Positions 1 to 9,722 are shown, counted from the first letter of the stretch. The stretch: 64,000 nt of DNA from Pseudomonadota bacterium (GCA_027623205.1 JAQBYC010000005.1:1-64000); one strand, 5' to 3'. A program made the numbers and translations. Notes: generated from the letters alone by a model not told the origin.

Positions 1-129
1 TTCGCGAAAATAGAATCGTCTCACTCCAGCAGAATCCCGGCCTCTCGGCAATACTGTCGTGTAGTGTGCCTCTAGTTCATTGGAAATTGTTCTCGCACAC
101 GTCATATTGAATTGGGTTCCGAGCAGGCC

Positions 130-2418
130 ATGCGTTCAATTCGCTTTATAAAACGCCAGATGGTGTATGTCATACCAGTCTTGATGCTGATGGCGTCTCT
201 TGGCTTGCGATTGGAGAACCCACCGTTTCTACAGGTTTTTCAGTTGAAATTGTTTGATCTTTACAACCAACTGCACCCTCGAGACTATCAGCCCGTGCCG
301 GTTGCAACCCTTGATCTGGATGATGAAACATTGTCTCGCAGCGGCTTGCAATGGCCCTGGCCTAGAAGCAAACTAGCCGAGATGCTGGCCCGATTGTTCA
401 ATGCCGGCGCCAAGGTCGTGGCATTTGACGTCGTCTTCGCCGAACCGGATCGGACATCACCGCGGCAAGCTCTATCAATCTGGCTGAACCAACCAAGTTT
501 GGATATGGAAAAGCTGTCACCAGCGGCCAGGGCGTTCTCGAAGCCAATCATCGATTCCATTCCCGACCACGATGAGGCATTTGCCGATATTATCGGCCAG
601 ATTCGCGATGCGGCAAAGGACCACGGCGTGATTGCCGGTGTGGTCTTGACCAACGAACTCAGCAAGAACAAGCCAGCGGTAAAAGCGGGTTATGCCGTCA
701 ACGGTGACGATCCGTTGCCCTTCCTGAACAATTACTTCGGTGCCGTCGTCAATCTACCCAGTATCGAAGCCGCTGCCTCTGGGATTGGCAGTTTCAATCT
801 GACACCGGAAAGTGACGGTATCATCCGCCGGGTGCCAACTTTTGTACGCATCGACAAGCAGATCTATCCGAGCCTGTCCTTGGAAGCCCTGCGGGTCTTC
901 CAGGGCGCGTCAACCTATATCTTGAAGTCTTCCGGCGCGAATCTAGAGGAAAATTTTGGCGAAAAAACGGGCCTGAACCACATCAAGGTGGGCCGCCTGG
1001 AGATACCGGTAGATGGCGAGGGGCGGTTTTGGGTGCATTTCGCCAAATCGACATCGGAACGGGTGATCCCGTTGTGGAAGGTTTTCGAGAAGGACTTCGA
1101 TCCGGCGCTGGTCGCCGGGAAAATTCTGTTTTTCGGCACATCCGCTGCAGGCCTGAAGGATTTGCGCGCAACTCCCTTGAATCCCGCGGCGGCCGGCGTT
1201 GATGTGCATGTACAAACGGTCGAACAGATATTGTCAGGGCATTTTATGGAGCGCCCCGATTGGGCTGACGGCATGGAAAAGGTCTTTATTCTGGTGATGG
1301 GGCTGATCTTGATCATTCTGACACCACGCTTTGGCGCCATGCCAGGCGCCGCCATCTCACTGGGCACGGCCATCGGAGCCGTGGCGATGAGTTGGTATCT
1401 CTATACCGACAAGTTGCTTCTGGTGGATCCGATCTATCCGGGCATAGCCATTCTGGCTGTCTATTTGTCCAGTTCGGCCATTATGTATCTGCGTACCGAA
1501 GCTGAGCGGGAGCGTGTACGCGGCGCCTTTAGTCAATATCTTTCGCCGGCGCTGGTTGAACAACTTGCCAGGGAGCCGGACCGGCTGCGGCTGGGTGGTG
1601 AAAGCCGCAACATGAGCTTTTTATTCTGCGATGTACGCGGCTTCACTTCGATCTCTGAATCATTCAAAAGCAATCCGCAGGGTTTGACCCGCCTGATCAA
1701 CCGCTTCCTAACCCCTCTGACCGACGCCATTCTGGCCCGTCAGGGCACCATCGATAAGTATATGGGCGATTGCATCATGGCCTTTTGGAACGCCCCCATG
1801 GAAGATCTGCAACATCCCCAGCATGCCTGTGAATCGGCGCTGGCGATGTTTGAGGAACTGGAAAAATTAAATCAGGACCTTGAGACGGAAGCCCTCGAAA
1901 ACGGTGAAGAGTATAAACCCTTGAATGTCGGAGTCGGCATCAATACCGGCGATTGCGTGGTCGGTAATATGGGGTCCGAGCAGCGCTTCGACTATTCGGT
2001 TCTGGGCGATGCCGTGAACCTGGCCGCCCGTCTGGAAGGGCAGTCCAAGAATTACGGCGTCGGCATCGTCATTGGCGAGGACACGCAGTCGATGATCAAT
2101 GATGATTTTGCAACCCTCGAATTGGACCTGATCGCCGTGAAAGGCAAAGCGGAAGCCGTGCATATACATACGATCCTGGGTCGGAAGGAAATGTTACAGC
2201 AGCAGGACTTTCTCGCCCTGAAAGCACAACATGTCGCTATGCTGGACGCCTACCGTCAGCAGGATTGGGCCAAGGCCCATGAATTGCTCAAGGAATGCCG
2301 ATCCGCCGATGGCAGCTTTGGCGAATTGTATGACATGTACGAAGAACGCGTCGATTTCTATATGGAAAATCCGCCTGACCCCAGCTGGGACGGTGTCTTT
2401 GTCGCCACCACGAAATAG
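130..2418 (+). CDS. CHASE2 sensor domain adenylate/guanylate cyclase (class III)
   Basis: Extracytoplasmic CHASE2-like N-terminus (LFDLYNQLHPRDYQPVPVATLDLDDETL), TM segments, class III cyclase motifs FLFCDVRGFTSISE, TIDKYMGDCIMAFWNAP, GVGINTGDCVVGNMGSEQRFDYSVLGDAVNLAARLE. ATG at 130 is in frame with the upstream TTG at 112. Confidence 0.93.
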   Translation: MRSIRFIKRQMVYVIPVLMLMASLGLRLENPPFLQVFQLKLFDLYNQLHPRDYQPVPVATLDLDDETLSRSGLQWPWPRSKLAEMLARLFNAGAKVVAFDVVFAEPDRTSPRQALSIWLNQPSLDMEKLSPAARAFSKPIIDSIPDHDEAFADIIGQIRDAAKDHGVIAGVVLTNELSKNKPAVKAGYAVNGDDPLPFLNNYFGAVVNLPSIEAAASGIGSFNLTPESDGIIRRVPTFVRIDKQIYPSLSLEALRVFQGASTYILKSSGANLEENFGEKTGLNHIKVGRLEIPVDGEGRFWVHFAKSTSERVIPLWKVFEKDFDPALVAGKILFFGTSAAGLKDLRATPLNPAAAGVDVHVQTVEQILSGHFMERPDWADGMEKVFILVMGLILIILTPRFGAMPGAAISLGTAIGAVAMSWYLYTDKLLLVDPIYPGIAILAVYLSSSAIMYLRTEAERERVRGAFSQYLSPALVEQLAREPDRLRLGGESRNMSFLFCDVRGFTSISESFKSNPQGLTRLINRFLTPLTDAILARQGTIDKYMGDCIMAFWNAPMEDLQHPQHACESALAMFEELEKLNQDLETEALENGEEYKPLNVGVGINTGDCVVGNMGSEQRFDYSVLGDAVNLAARLEGQSKNYGVGIVIGEDTQSMINDDFATLELDLIAVKGKAEAVHIHTILGRKEMLQQQDFLALKAQHVAMLDAYRQQDWAKAHELLKECRSADGSFGELYDMYEERVDFYMENPPDPSWDGVFVATTK

Positions 2419-2701
2419 ATACGGCAGGGTTGGATCCGTTTTGTATTTGATCTTGCGGCACCACATTCCAAAAAATTCCCATGGTCTTTGATCCATGGAC
2501 TCATTGAGGCGTCTTTCGGGTGATTTCGGGTGCGTGGCGCGCACCTGCACCCGGCGATGCCCCGCTGTGCGGCGGGCATGCGCTACCCGACGTAGGGTCC
2601 GGAGAAACCCGTGCCGCGGGTCGTCCGCAAAACGTCTGGATGGATCCCTATCAGTGCCGCTTGGTATAACCTTTGGCCTCGGCTAACATATTCAGTGTTG
2701 G

Positions 2702-3739
2702 GTGGCGAATGGCGGACGCAACATGAGCGACTTGGAAAAAGTTAACGGGCACAAGCCCAAGGGGCTGCTGCCCATGGCTTTCGCCGCGGCATTGCCGTCG
2801 CCGGCGGAAGCGGCAAAGCTTCCTTTTGACGTGGGCGCAGCGCTTTCGGCGGTGGTGCAGCTGCATGCCGAAATTCCGGCCGACGGTTATACTGCGCCCT
2901 TCCTGGGCACCGAGCGGGACGGCAATGGCGTGGTCATCGATGACCGCGGCCTGATCCTGACCATCGGCTATTTGATCGTCGAGGCCATGGCGATCGCCGT
3001 CAACGCGGCCGATGGGCGCATGATCGCGGCCGAAGTCGTCGCATATGATTATGATACCGGCTTTGGTCTGGTGCGGGCGCTGGAACCTTTGGGCCGGCCG
3101 GCCCTGGCCATGGGCCGTTCAGCGGACTTGGCGGTGGGAAATGGGGTTCTGATCGCCGGCCACGGCGGTCACGACGGCGCCATTGGGGCCCGGGTCGTGA
3201 GTAAACGGCGATTCGCCGGCTATTGGGAGTATATGCTGGACGAAGCCATCTTCACCTCGCCGGCTCATCCGAATTGGGGCGGCGCGGCCCTGATTGGCCC
3301 GGACGGCAAATTATTGGGCATTGGCTCGCTATATGTAGAGGATGCAACCAACAGCCCGGACCCGGTTAGCGGTAACATGTTCGTCCCCATCGATCTTTTA
3401 CCGCCGGTCTTCGAGGAAATGTTGAGCGAGGGGCGTACGGCGGCATCGCGCCGGCCCTGGATGGGTATGTTCACGGCGGAGGTCGAGGGCCAGGTTGAGG
3501 TCATCGGTCTGGCCCAGGATGGCCCGGCGGAACGTTCCGGTCTCCAGAGCGGCGATATCATCGTCAAGGTGAATGGCGAAACCATCGCCTCAATGGCCGA
3601 TCTGTACCGCAAGGCATGGTCCGCCGGCCCAGCCGGCGTGGACATATCCATGACCGTCCTGCGCGACACCTACGCTTTTGATTTATCCTTGAAATCCGAG
3701 GACCGGTATGCGCGTCTAAAGCTTCAACGTAATTATTGA
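2702..3739 (+). CDS. HtrA/DegP-like (S1C) protein with C-terminal PDZ; catalytic triad apparently lost (pseudoprotease)
   Basis: Trypsin-like layout GNGVVIDDRGLILTIGYLI...YDYDTGFGLV...HPNWGGAALIGPDGKLLGI plus PDZ GLAQDGPAERSGLQSGDIIVKVNGETI. Confidence 0.8.
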   Translation: MANGGRNMSDLEKVNGHKPKGLLPMAFAAALPSPAEAAKLPFDVGAALSAVVQLHAEIPADGYTAPFLGTERDGNGVVIDDRGLILTIGYLIVEAMAIAVNAADGRMIAAEVVAYDYDTGFGLVRALEPLGRPALAMGRSADLAVGNGVLIAGHGGHDGAIGARVVSKRRFAGYWEYMLDEAIFTSPAHPNWGGAALIGPDGKLLGIGSLYVEDATNSPDPVSGNMFVPIDLLPPVFEEMLSEGRTAASRRPWMGMFTAEVEGQVEVIGLAQDGPAERSGLQSGDIIVKVNGETIASMADLYRKAWSAGPAGVDISMTVLRDTYAFDLSLKSEDRYARLKLQRNY

Positions 3740-4395
3740 TTAGCATGAGCACGAGGAGAAGAAATTTGCAGTCACGCCGGTCATTTCTATTCGGCTGTAC
3801 AGCCGTTGGCGCAGCGTTGTCCGTGCCGGGTTCATTGTTGGCGGAGGTCACGAGCCAGGCTATCGAGGGCTCGTCAGCCTTCATTGCCGACCTAGCGGGC
3901 CGGGCCATCGATATCCTGCAATCCAGCGGCAAGAACTTGGAGCAAAGGGAAGCGCAATTTCACACCCTGTTGTCCAACGGTTTTGATATGCCTTTTATCG
4001 CCCGCTTTGCTTTGGGCAAACACTGGCGTAAGGCAACGCCGCAGCAGCGGGCGGACTATCAGGCGCTGTTCGAGGAGTTCATTCTGAAAACCTACAGCCG
4101 CCGCATGGGTGGCTATGCCGGTGAAACCTTTGCCGTGTCCGATGCCAGACCTGCCGGCAAAAAGGACGTCATGGTGAAGACCCACATCAACCAGCCAGGC
4201 GGGCCGCCGATCAATGCGGACTGGCGCGTCCGGCCACGAAACGGCCAGTACAAGATTATTGACATCATGGTCGAAGGCGTTTCGATGGCCGTCACCCAAC
4301 GTTCTGAATTCAACGCCGTGGTCGGGCAACAGGGCATTCCGGGCCTGCTGCAGGCATTGCGCGCGCGCACCGAAAAACTCGGCGTGGCTTCATAG
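3736..4395 (+). CDS. MlaC/Ttg2D-family phospholipid-binding ABC transporter component, Tat-like signal
   Basis: SRRSFLFGCTAVGA signal; FDMPFIARFALGKHWRKATPQQRADYQALFEEFILKTYSRR and QYKIIDIMVEGVSMAVTQRSEF are typical MlaC motifs. Overlaps the preceding stop. Confidence 0.9.
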   Translation: MISMSTRRRNLQSRRSFLFGCTAVGAALSVPGSLLAEVTSQAIEGSSAFIADLAGRAIDILQSSGKNLEQREAQFHTLLSNGFDMPFIARFALGKHWRKATPQQRADYQALFEEFILKTYSRRMGGYAGETFAVSDARPAGKKDVMVKTHINQPGGPPINADWRVRPRNGQYKIIDIMVEGVSMAVTQRSEFNAVVGQQGIPGLLQALRARTEKLGVAS

Positions 4396-4416
4396 CGGCG
4401 CCGGGGAGGAATTGAA

Positions 4417-5286
4417 ATGAGAAATGACCCGATCTTTCATTGCCGTGCCGCACGGACGCAGCTTACCCGATGGCCGGGGAAACTGATCCGGAGCTGCCTG
4501 CTTCTGGTATTCGTTTTGGCCGGATCCGCGGCAACCGCCAATGCGGCGGACTTCAAAGCCGGCTCCGCGGCTTATCAACAAGGCAATTTTGCCGTTGCCG
4601 CGAAAATATGGCGGACCCTGGCGGAGGAAGGGGACGCCAAGGCGCAATACAACCTGGGGATCCTGTTCGATCAGGGTAAAGGCGTGCCCCAGGATCCGAC
4701 GGAGGCCATACGTTGGTGGCGGCGGTCGGCGGAAGGCGGCTTTCGCGATGCCCAGCACAATCTGGCCAATGCTTATATAGCCGGCGACGGCGTGGCGCAA
4801 AGCTACAAGGATGCGGCGCATTGGTTGGAACGCGCGTCTAAAGCGGGCTTGAACCGCGCCAGTTATTCGCTTGGCAAATTGTACCAATACGGTCTCGGTG
4901 TGCCGATGGATATAAAACGGGCTGCGATGCTGTTTCAATCGGCGGCGGATGCCGGTTTGGACAAGGCGCAATACAATTTGGCCAAAGCCTATCGTGACGG
5001 CGACGGCATTGCCCAGGATAACGCCCTCTCCATCAAATGGTTTCGCCGCGCCGCCGAACAGGGCTATGCCAAGGCGCAAAGCCATCTGGCAACCCGTTTT
5101 GCCAGGGGCCAAGGGGTCGACACGGACTTGATGGAAGCCTTCAAATGGATGAGTCTGGCCGCCCGCCAGGGGCATTTGCAGGCGCGGGAAAATCTACGTG
5201 TATTGAAATCCCGCCTGACGCCAGAGCAACGGGCGGCAGGCATGCGGCGCGTTGCTGATTTTGTTCCCGTCAAGGAGGACGGTTGA
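4417..5286 (+). CDS. Sel1-like repeat (TPR-like) protein with signal peptide
   Basis: Repeated A-xx-G-xxxAQ(Y/H)NL-xx-(Y/L)-xxGxGVxQDxxxAxxWxRxAAExG units. Confidence 0.92.
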   Translation: MRNDPIFHCRAARTQLTRWPGKLIRSCLLLVFVLAGSAATANAADFKAGSAAYQQGNFAVAAKIWRTLAEEGDAKAQYNLGILFDQGKGVPQDPTEAIRWWRRSAEGGFRDAQHNLANAYIAGDGVAQSYKDAAHWLERASKAGLNRASYSLGKLYQYGLGVPMDIKRAAMLFQSAADAGLDKAQYNLAKAYRDGDGIAQDNALSIKWFRRAAEQGYAKAQSHLATRFARGQGVDTDLMEAFKWMSLAARQGHLQARENLRVLKSRLTPEQRAAGMRRVADFVPVKEDG

Positions 5287-5386
5287 GGAAACGGCGATAA
5301 AAAGACGGGTCCGAATTAATGGTATCGCTATTGGCCCGTGGCTGTTTTCCAGGCCGTTATAGGCTCGCCTTGAAGGGGCGGAATTA

Positions 5387-6901
5387 ATGACAAAACGCGG
5401 TTCAGTGGCGGCGGCCCTGCTGATTGCTGGTATTTTGTGTTACGGCTGGGCAGCCGCCGCGGCTAGTCCCAAGCCAACCTTCCGCGATTATTTCGAAGCC
5501 GCGGTCCGTACCGCCGACAGCGGCAACCAAAACATCGAAAATCGCCGCCGCCGGATAGTCGCGGCGCTGTCGCCGTTGGTTACGCTGGCTATTGTGCAAC
5601 AACCAGGGCAAATCGACGCCATCATGGGCGCACTGGTCGCCGCCGCGCCGGACGTCGCCCCGGCAATCGCTGAACAGGCCATGACGGAGTTTCCCGGTTT
5701 TGCGGGACAAATTGCGGATGCCGCCGGCCTGGAAAGACCTCATATGGCGGTGATGCCAAGCGTTGTGCCCGCGAGGTCAACGCCCTTCCCACGTAGCGAA
5801 CCTACCGTCCGGCGCGCCAACGGACATACGGCCCGCACCTCCGCCTGGGCGATCTCGGCCATCGCCGATAATCCAGGCGCGTTGGACGATATCATGAGCC
5901 GCGCCATTGCCGCGGCCCCAGGCGGTGAGATGGACCTTGTCGCAGCCACGCAGGCGGCCTATCCCGGCTTCGCGCCGCAAATCGCCGCGGCCGCCGCCGC
6001 GCCACGCACCGTGTCCCGCCCGCCTTTGACATCAACACCCGAAATGCGGCCCCCGGAAAGATCCCGCGCCGCCGCGCAATATTCGGCAAAACGGCAACCG
6101 ATCGTGCGGCCTACTGAAGCGCCGGCCCCGGTGGCGCGGGCCCCCGTAACGTACCAAGCCAAGGCACCAAACACCGCCGCGCGGAAAACGCCCGCGGCCC
6201 CGGTCGAGACGGCGCAACCAGCTGTCGCCGAGGACGATACTATTGAGATCGACGATCCGTTGGAGCCGATGAACCGGATCATCTTCGCGTTCAACGACAC
6301 ACTCGATTTGATCCTGCTGCGCCCCATCGCCATAGGTTACAACTGGATTTTGCCTGACGTGGCCCGTGAGGCGGTGCGGCGAGCCGCCTTGAACCTGGAT
6401 GCCCCGGTCATCGCGGTCAACGATCTGTTGCAGGGAGACCTGGCCGATGCCGGTGTCGCCCTGGGCCGCTTTGGCATCAACACCACCATCGGCTTTTTAG
6501 GTCTGCTTGACCCGGCGGCAGACTTTGGTTTGAAACGCCATCATGCCGACTTTGGCCAGACCCTGCACAGCCATGACGTAGGCGCCGGCCCCTATTTGGT
6601 CCTACCCCTGTTGGGCCCGGCCAGCACCCGTGGCGGTGTTGGCAAGTTGGTGGATATCTTCTTCCAGCCCATGACGTATTTGTTGAGTACCGGGCAAAAT
6701 CTGGGCGTCGCCGCAACACGCGCCGTGGTCAGGCGCGAGGAACTGCTGGATCCGCTGGATGAATTGCGTGAAAACTCCATCGATTATTATACCGGCCTGA
6801 AAGCTGCCTTCTGGCAGGCCCGGCAGGTGGAGTTGAACAAGGGTACCTTGGTTGGCCTGGGCAATGGTGGTGCCGACAAGTTGTTCGACGCCGCCAATTA
6901 G
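5387..6901 (+). CDS. MlaA/VacJ family protein with about 280-aa N-terminal extension
   Basis: C-terminal half DPLEPMNRIIFAFNDTLD...GRFGINTTIGFLGLLDPA...DFGQTLHSHDVGAGPYLVLPLLGPASTRGGVGKLVD is MlaA. The N-terminus is Ala/Pro-rich with a repeated module. Confidence 0.9.
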   Translation: MTKRGSVAAALLIAGILCYGWAAAAASPKPTFRDYFEAAVRTADSGNQNIENRRRRIVAALSPLVTLAIVQQPGQIDAIMGALVAAAPDVAPAIAEQAMTEFPGFAGQIADAAGLERPHMAVMPSVVPARSTPFPRSEPTVRRANGHTARTSAWAISAIADNPGALDDIMSRAIAAAPGGEMDLVAATQAAYPGFAPQIAAAAAAPRTVSRPPLTSTPEMRPPERSRAAAQYSAKRQPIVRPTEAPAPVARAPVTYQAKAPNTAARKTPAAPVETAQPAVAEDDTIEIDDPLEPMNRIIFAFNDTLDLILLRPIAIGYNWILPDVAREAVRRAALNLDAPVIAVNDLLQGDLADAGVALGRFGINTTIGFLGLLDPAADFGLKRHHADFGQTLHSHDVGAGPYLVLPLLGPASTRGGVGKLVDIFFQPMTYLLSTGQNLGVAATRAVVRREELLDPLDELRENSIDYYTGLKAAFWQARQVELNKGTLVGLGNGGADKLFDAAN

Positions 6902-6902
6902 G

Positions 6903-7295
6903 TCAGACCGTTGGCGGCCATTTGCCTTCGACCTGCAGCGCTTCTTCGGTGTCGGGCCAGGGGGGCATGGTCACCGCGACCGCCGCCAGTGGCTGATCAC
7001 CGACCGCGCGAAACTGGAAATGTGTGCCCAAGGGAATGGTCAGACACACGCCCCGTTCAACCGCCACCACGTCCTCCCGTTCCCCCTGCCGGCGCCACAT
7101 CTCGCCCCGGCCGTCCAGAAAAAACCAGATCTCCTCGACCGTCTTGTGCGTGACCGCACGCGAGGTTTCGCCCGGGGCCAGGGCAAAGTGGGCCATGCCG
7201 CCTCTCTCAAGTCCCAACAGCACCCGCACGTCGGCGCCGTCCGGGGCGGCGACATCCCTGTCCGCAGGCAGCCGCATGGTATCGAAATCGCTCAT
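6903..7295 (-). CDS. cupin-domain protein
   Basis: AHFALAPGETSRAVTHKTVEEIWFFLDGRGEMWRRQG...GVCLTIPLGTHFQFRAVGDQPLAAVAVTMPPWP cupin motifs; start MSDFDTM. Confidence 0.85.
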   Translation of the reverse strand: MSDFDTMRLPADRDVAAPDGADVRVLLGLERGGMAHFALAPGETSRAVTHKTVEEIWFFLDGRGEMWRRQGEREDVVAVERGVCLTIPLGTHFQFRAVGDQPLAAVAVTMPPWPDTEEALQVEGKWPPTV

Positions 7296-7445
7296 GGCAC
7301 CTCCACTTCGCATGGAAAATCCAGGCATCCTGGTTTAAGACCCGCGCCAGCGGCGGCGCGGAAGCGCGGCGATAAAGGTCACTGTAAGCCAGGCGAGGTT
7401 TTATTAGCGCATAACGAATCTTGGCCTGGTTCGCGCCCGACCGGC

Positions 7446-7628
7446 CTATTTCTTCATTACGAATTTAGCAAATGCCACGACCGCCAGAATGAAGAGGAGA
7501 ATAATTGTCCAATCTGCATAAAGCCCCATGCGTTCGGTGTAAGTAAGCTTTGCCTCGGCATTCTGTTGCGCCGCCATCGCCATCGTCGGAAGCAGCAAAC
7601 TCAGAAGGAATAAAATAGACATACGCAC
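7446..7628 (-). CDS. small membrane protein (60 aa)
   Basis: Signal-like N-terminus MRMSILFLLSLLLPTMAMAA and one C-terminal TM WTIILLFILAVVAFAKFVMKK. Confidence 0.5.
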   Translation of the reverse strand: MRMSILFLLSLLLPTMAMAAQQNAEAKLTYTERMGLYADWTIILLFILAVVAFAKFVMKK

Positions 7629-7904
7629 GGCGATCTCCTCTCGCTGGTTAGGGTCCGGGTCAATTACATAGTGTGACGACGGTCACACCCTAGGGCCTGT
7701 TTCCTCGAAACATGCTCGGACTCATAAGAACGGCGCAATTGAACCAATTATTTAAGCCGCGATAGCGGCTCCGATAAACTGAAAATTGCGCTGGCGTGCC
7801 ACGCTGCCTTCACCGATGACGGAAGTCAAGATCATGGCTTTCAGGATGGCGCAGGAAGCGGATCAGGGTCACGTCGACGCCAGGGTCTAGCATCGAATTC
7901 TGAA

Positions 7905-8065
7905 AATGAAGGCCTTAACGATTTCACCGCGCAGGTCGCCCGGTTGGCGACAACGGCCGCTTCCGCCACCTATGGCTTTTTTCACCGGGACGCATTCCAC
8001 TTCAAAAGGAGAGACGCGGTAACCGTCCGAGGACGTAATATCGCCGGAACGCTCCACGATTGTTG
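7905..8065 (-). pseudogene. remnant of the C-terminal domain of an AMP-dependent acyl-CoA synthetase
   Basis: SSDGYRVSPFEVE...DLRGEIVKAF parallels SSAGYRISPFEVE...ALRGEIVKAY of the intact gene at 9903-11531. Similarity is visible at DNA level (ttccacttc[a/g]aa[a/c]ggagaga[c/t]gcggtaaccg) and the frame is disrupted. Confidence 0.8.
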
Positions 8066-8172
8066 CCGCCCGCTTCATTATCGATGATAACTTGTCGTCG
8101 ATGTTGCTGCGACCGGGCAAAGGCAGATGCAGTAGAAATGATCGATGGCGGCAGACGCGAGGTTAGGGGGAT

Positions 8173-9150
8173 ATGAGAGCAGTAGTTGTTCATTCACCGG
8201 GTGGAATTGACGCTTTGGTGGTAGAGGAAGTGCCGGACCCCAAGCCGGACCACGGTCAGGTATTGATAGAAGTCGCCTTTGCCGGCTGCAATTGGGCCGA
8301 TACGCAAGTTCGTAGCGGCGCCTACCCACATGCCTATACCTTTCCGGTAATCCCTGGGCTGGAGGTATCCGGCACCGTTCTTGGCCTCGGCGCCGGTGTG
8401 GATCACATCGCGGTCGGTGACCGGGTGACGGCTTTGCCAAATATGGGCGGCTACGCCGAGAAATGCGTCGTTGACGCGCCGTTGGTGACAAAATTGCCGG
8501 ACGCTGTCGGATTGGACGTCGGGGCGGCATTTCCGGTCCAAGCGCTGACTGCATTTCACTTGCTGTACACCGTCTACAATCTGAAAAAAGGTGACGTGGT
8601 TCTCGTTCATGCGGCTGGTGGCGGTGTCGGTCTCTTGGTTATTCAAATGGCGGTCAAGGCGGGGGCGCGCGTGATCGGCACCGTTGGTACGGCGGGCAAG
8701 GAAAAGAGGGCGTTGCAATACGGTGCCGAACGCATCGTCAATCTAAACCAAGAGGATTTCGTTGCAGTCGTAAAGCAAATAACCAATGGGCGAGGCGCCG
8801 ACGTGGTTATTGATTCACTCGGCGCCGAGACACTTGATCGGAGTTTTGACGCCGTAAAGATGCTGGGGCATGTGATCAATATCGGTGAAGCACAGGGCAA
8901 GCCGTTCAACAATATTCGCGATCGCGTGCTGCCGACGTCGTCGGCTTTTACACGATTTTCGATCAGCCATGTCATGCCCGATCCATTGTTATGGCAGCGC
9001 GGCATGGATTTTGTTCTGAACGCCCTGGCGGAGAACTGGCTGGAAATTCCAATCGTGCAAAATATCGCATTGGAAAATGTCCGCGATTTGCACCGTCAGA
9101 TCGAGGGCCGCCAGGTCGCGGGTAAACTACTGCTCAGAATCTCCGGCTAA
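8173..9150 (+). CDS. zinc-independent MDR family / NADPH:quinone oxidoreductase
   Basis: GCNWADTQVRSGAYP, VHAAGGGVGLLVIQMAVKAGARVIGT, GRGADVVIDSLGAETLDRS. Confidence 0.92.
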   Translation: MRAVVVHSPGGIDALVVEEVPDPKPDHGQVLIEVAFAGCNWADTQVRSGAYPHAYTFPVIPGLEVSGTVLGLGAGVDHIAVGDRVTALPNMGGYAEKCVVDAPLVTKLPDAVGLDVGAAFPVQALTAFHLLYTVYNLKKGDVVLVHAAGGGVGLLVIQMAVKAGARVIGTVGTAGKEKRALQYGAERIVNLNQEDFVAVVKQITNGRGADVVIDSLGAETLDRSFDAVKMLGHVINIGEAQGKPFNNIRDRVLPTSSAFTRFSISHVMPDPLLWQRGMDFVLNALAENWLEIPIVQNIALENVRDLHRQIEGRQVAGKLLLRISG

Positions 9151-9198
9151 TTGTTTGCTGCCAAATTGTGCAAATTGGGTCAAGGATATGATTGATTC

Positions 9199-9285
9199 GT
9201 TGGCGGCCATATGCCCTCGCCCGTCTTGTGCGTGACCGCCCGCGAGGGTTCGCCCGGACCCAGCGCAAAGTGGGATCACGCTGCC
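9199..9285 (-). pseudogene. deleted remnant of a second cupin gene copy
   Basis: gttggcggccatatgccctcgcccgtcttgtgcgtgaccgcccgcgagggttcgcccggacccagcgcaaagtggg matches two separate parts of the intact cupin gene (6911 on and 7141 on), joined after an internal deletion of about 207 bp. Confidence 0.75.
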
Positions 9286-9722
9286 AACGCGCCTTTCTGT
9301 AACAGGCGGCAGCCATTGATGCGCCAAGCCCCCGCCGCATCCTTGACCATGGCGTAAACCGCCAGCACCCGGTGTCCATCGGTCCCGGTGAATATGACCG
9401 GTTGAGCCAGTTCCCCGCCGAGAAGGATCAAGTCGCCGAATTCCGCCCGCCGGTGCCGGTAAACCTGCGGGTACCCGGACCGCACCATGGCGATGAAATT
9501 TTCGGGGCTTTTGAACAGCTGCTGGATCATCGGCGAGGCGAGGGAATAGGCCGCGCCAGCATCATGGCGCGAGAATGCGCCCAGCTGCCGTATTATGACC
9601 GTCTTGATGGCCCCCTGCGCCAAAGTCGAAGGTAAATCCGACGCCCGCGCGCCCATGGCCGAAAGCATCAAGACACCACAAAATGCCGCCCAGAGCGGCA
9701 GACGCCCAAAATGAATTTCCAT
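9276..9722 (-). CDS. DUF4864-like secreted protein
   Basis: Signal peptide MEIHFGRLPLWAAFCGVLMLSAMGARA, then QLGAFSRHDAGAAYSLASPMIQQLFKSPENFIAMVRSGYPQVYRHRRAEFGDL...VYAMVKDAAGAWRINGCRLL. Confidence 0.8.
   Translation of the reverse strand: MEIHFGRLPLWAAFCGVLMLSAMGARASDLPSTLAQGAIKTVIIRQLGAFSRHDAGAAYSLASPMIQQLFKSPENFIAMVRSGYPQVYRHRRAEFGDLILLGGELAQPVIFTGTDGHRVLAVYAMVKDAAGAWRINGCRLLQKGALAA

Noticed and set aside
915-1373. Antisense ORFs throughout (e.g. 915-1373 -, 18258-19934 -, 21549-22676 -, 52852-54270 +, 54398-55930 -, 57733-59058 +)
   Set aside because: They lie opposite well-supported genes in GC-rich DNA, show low-complexity composition and no family motifs.
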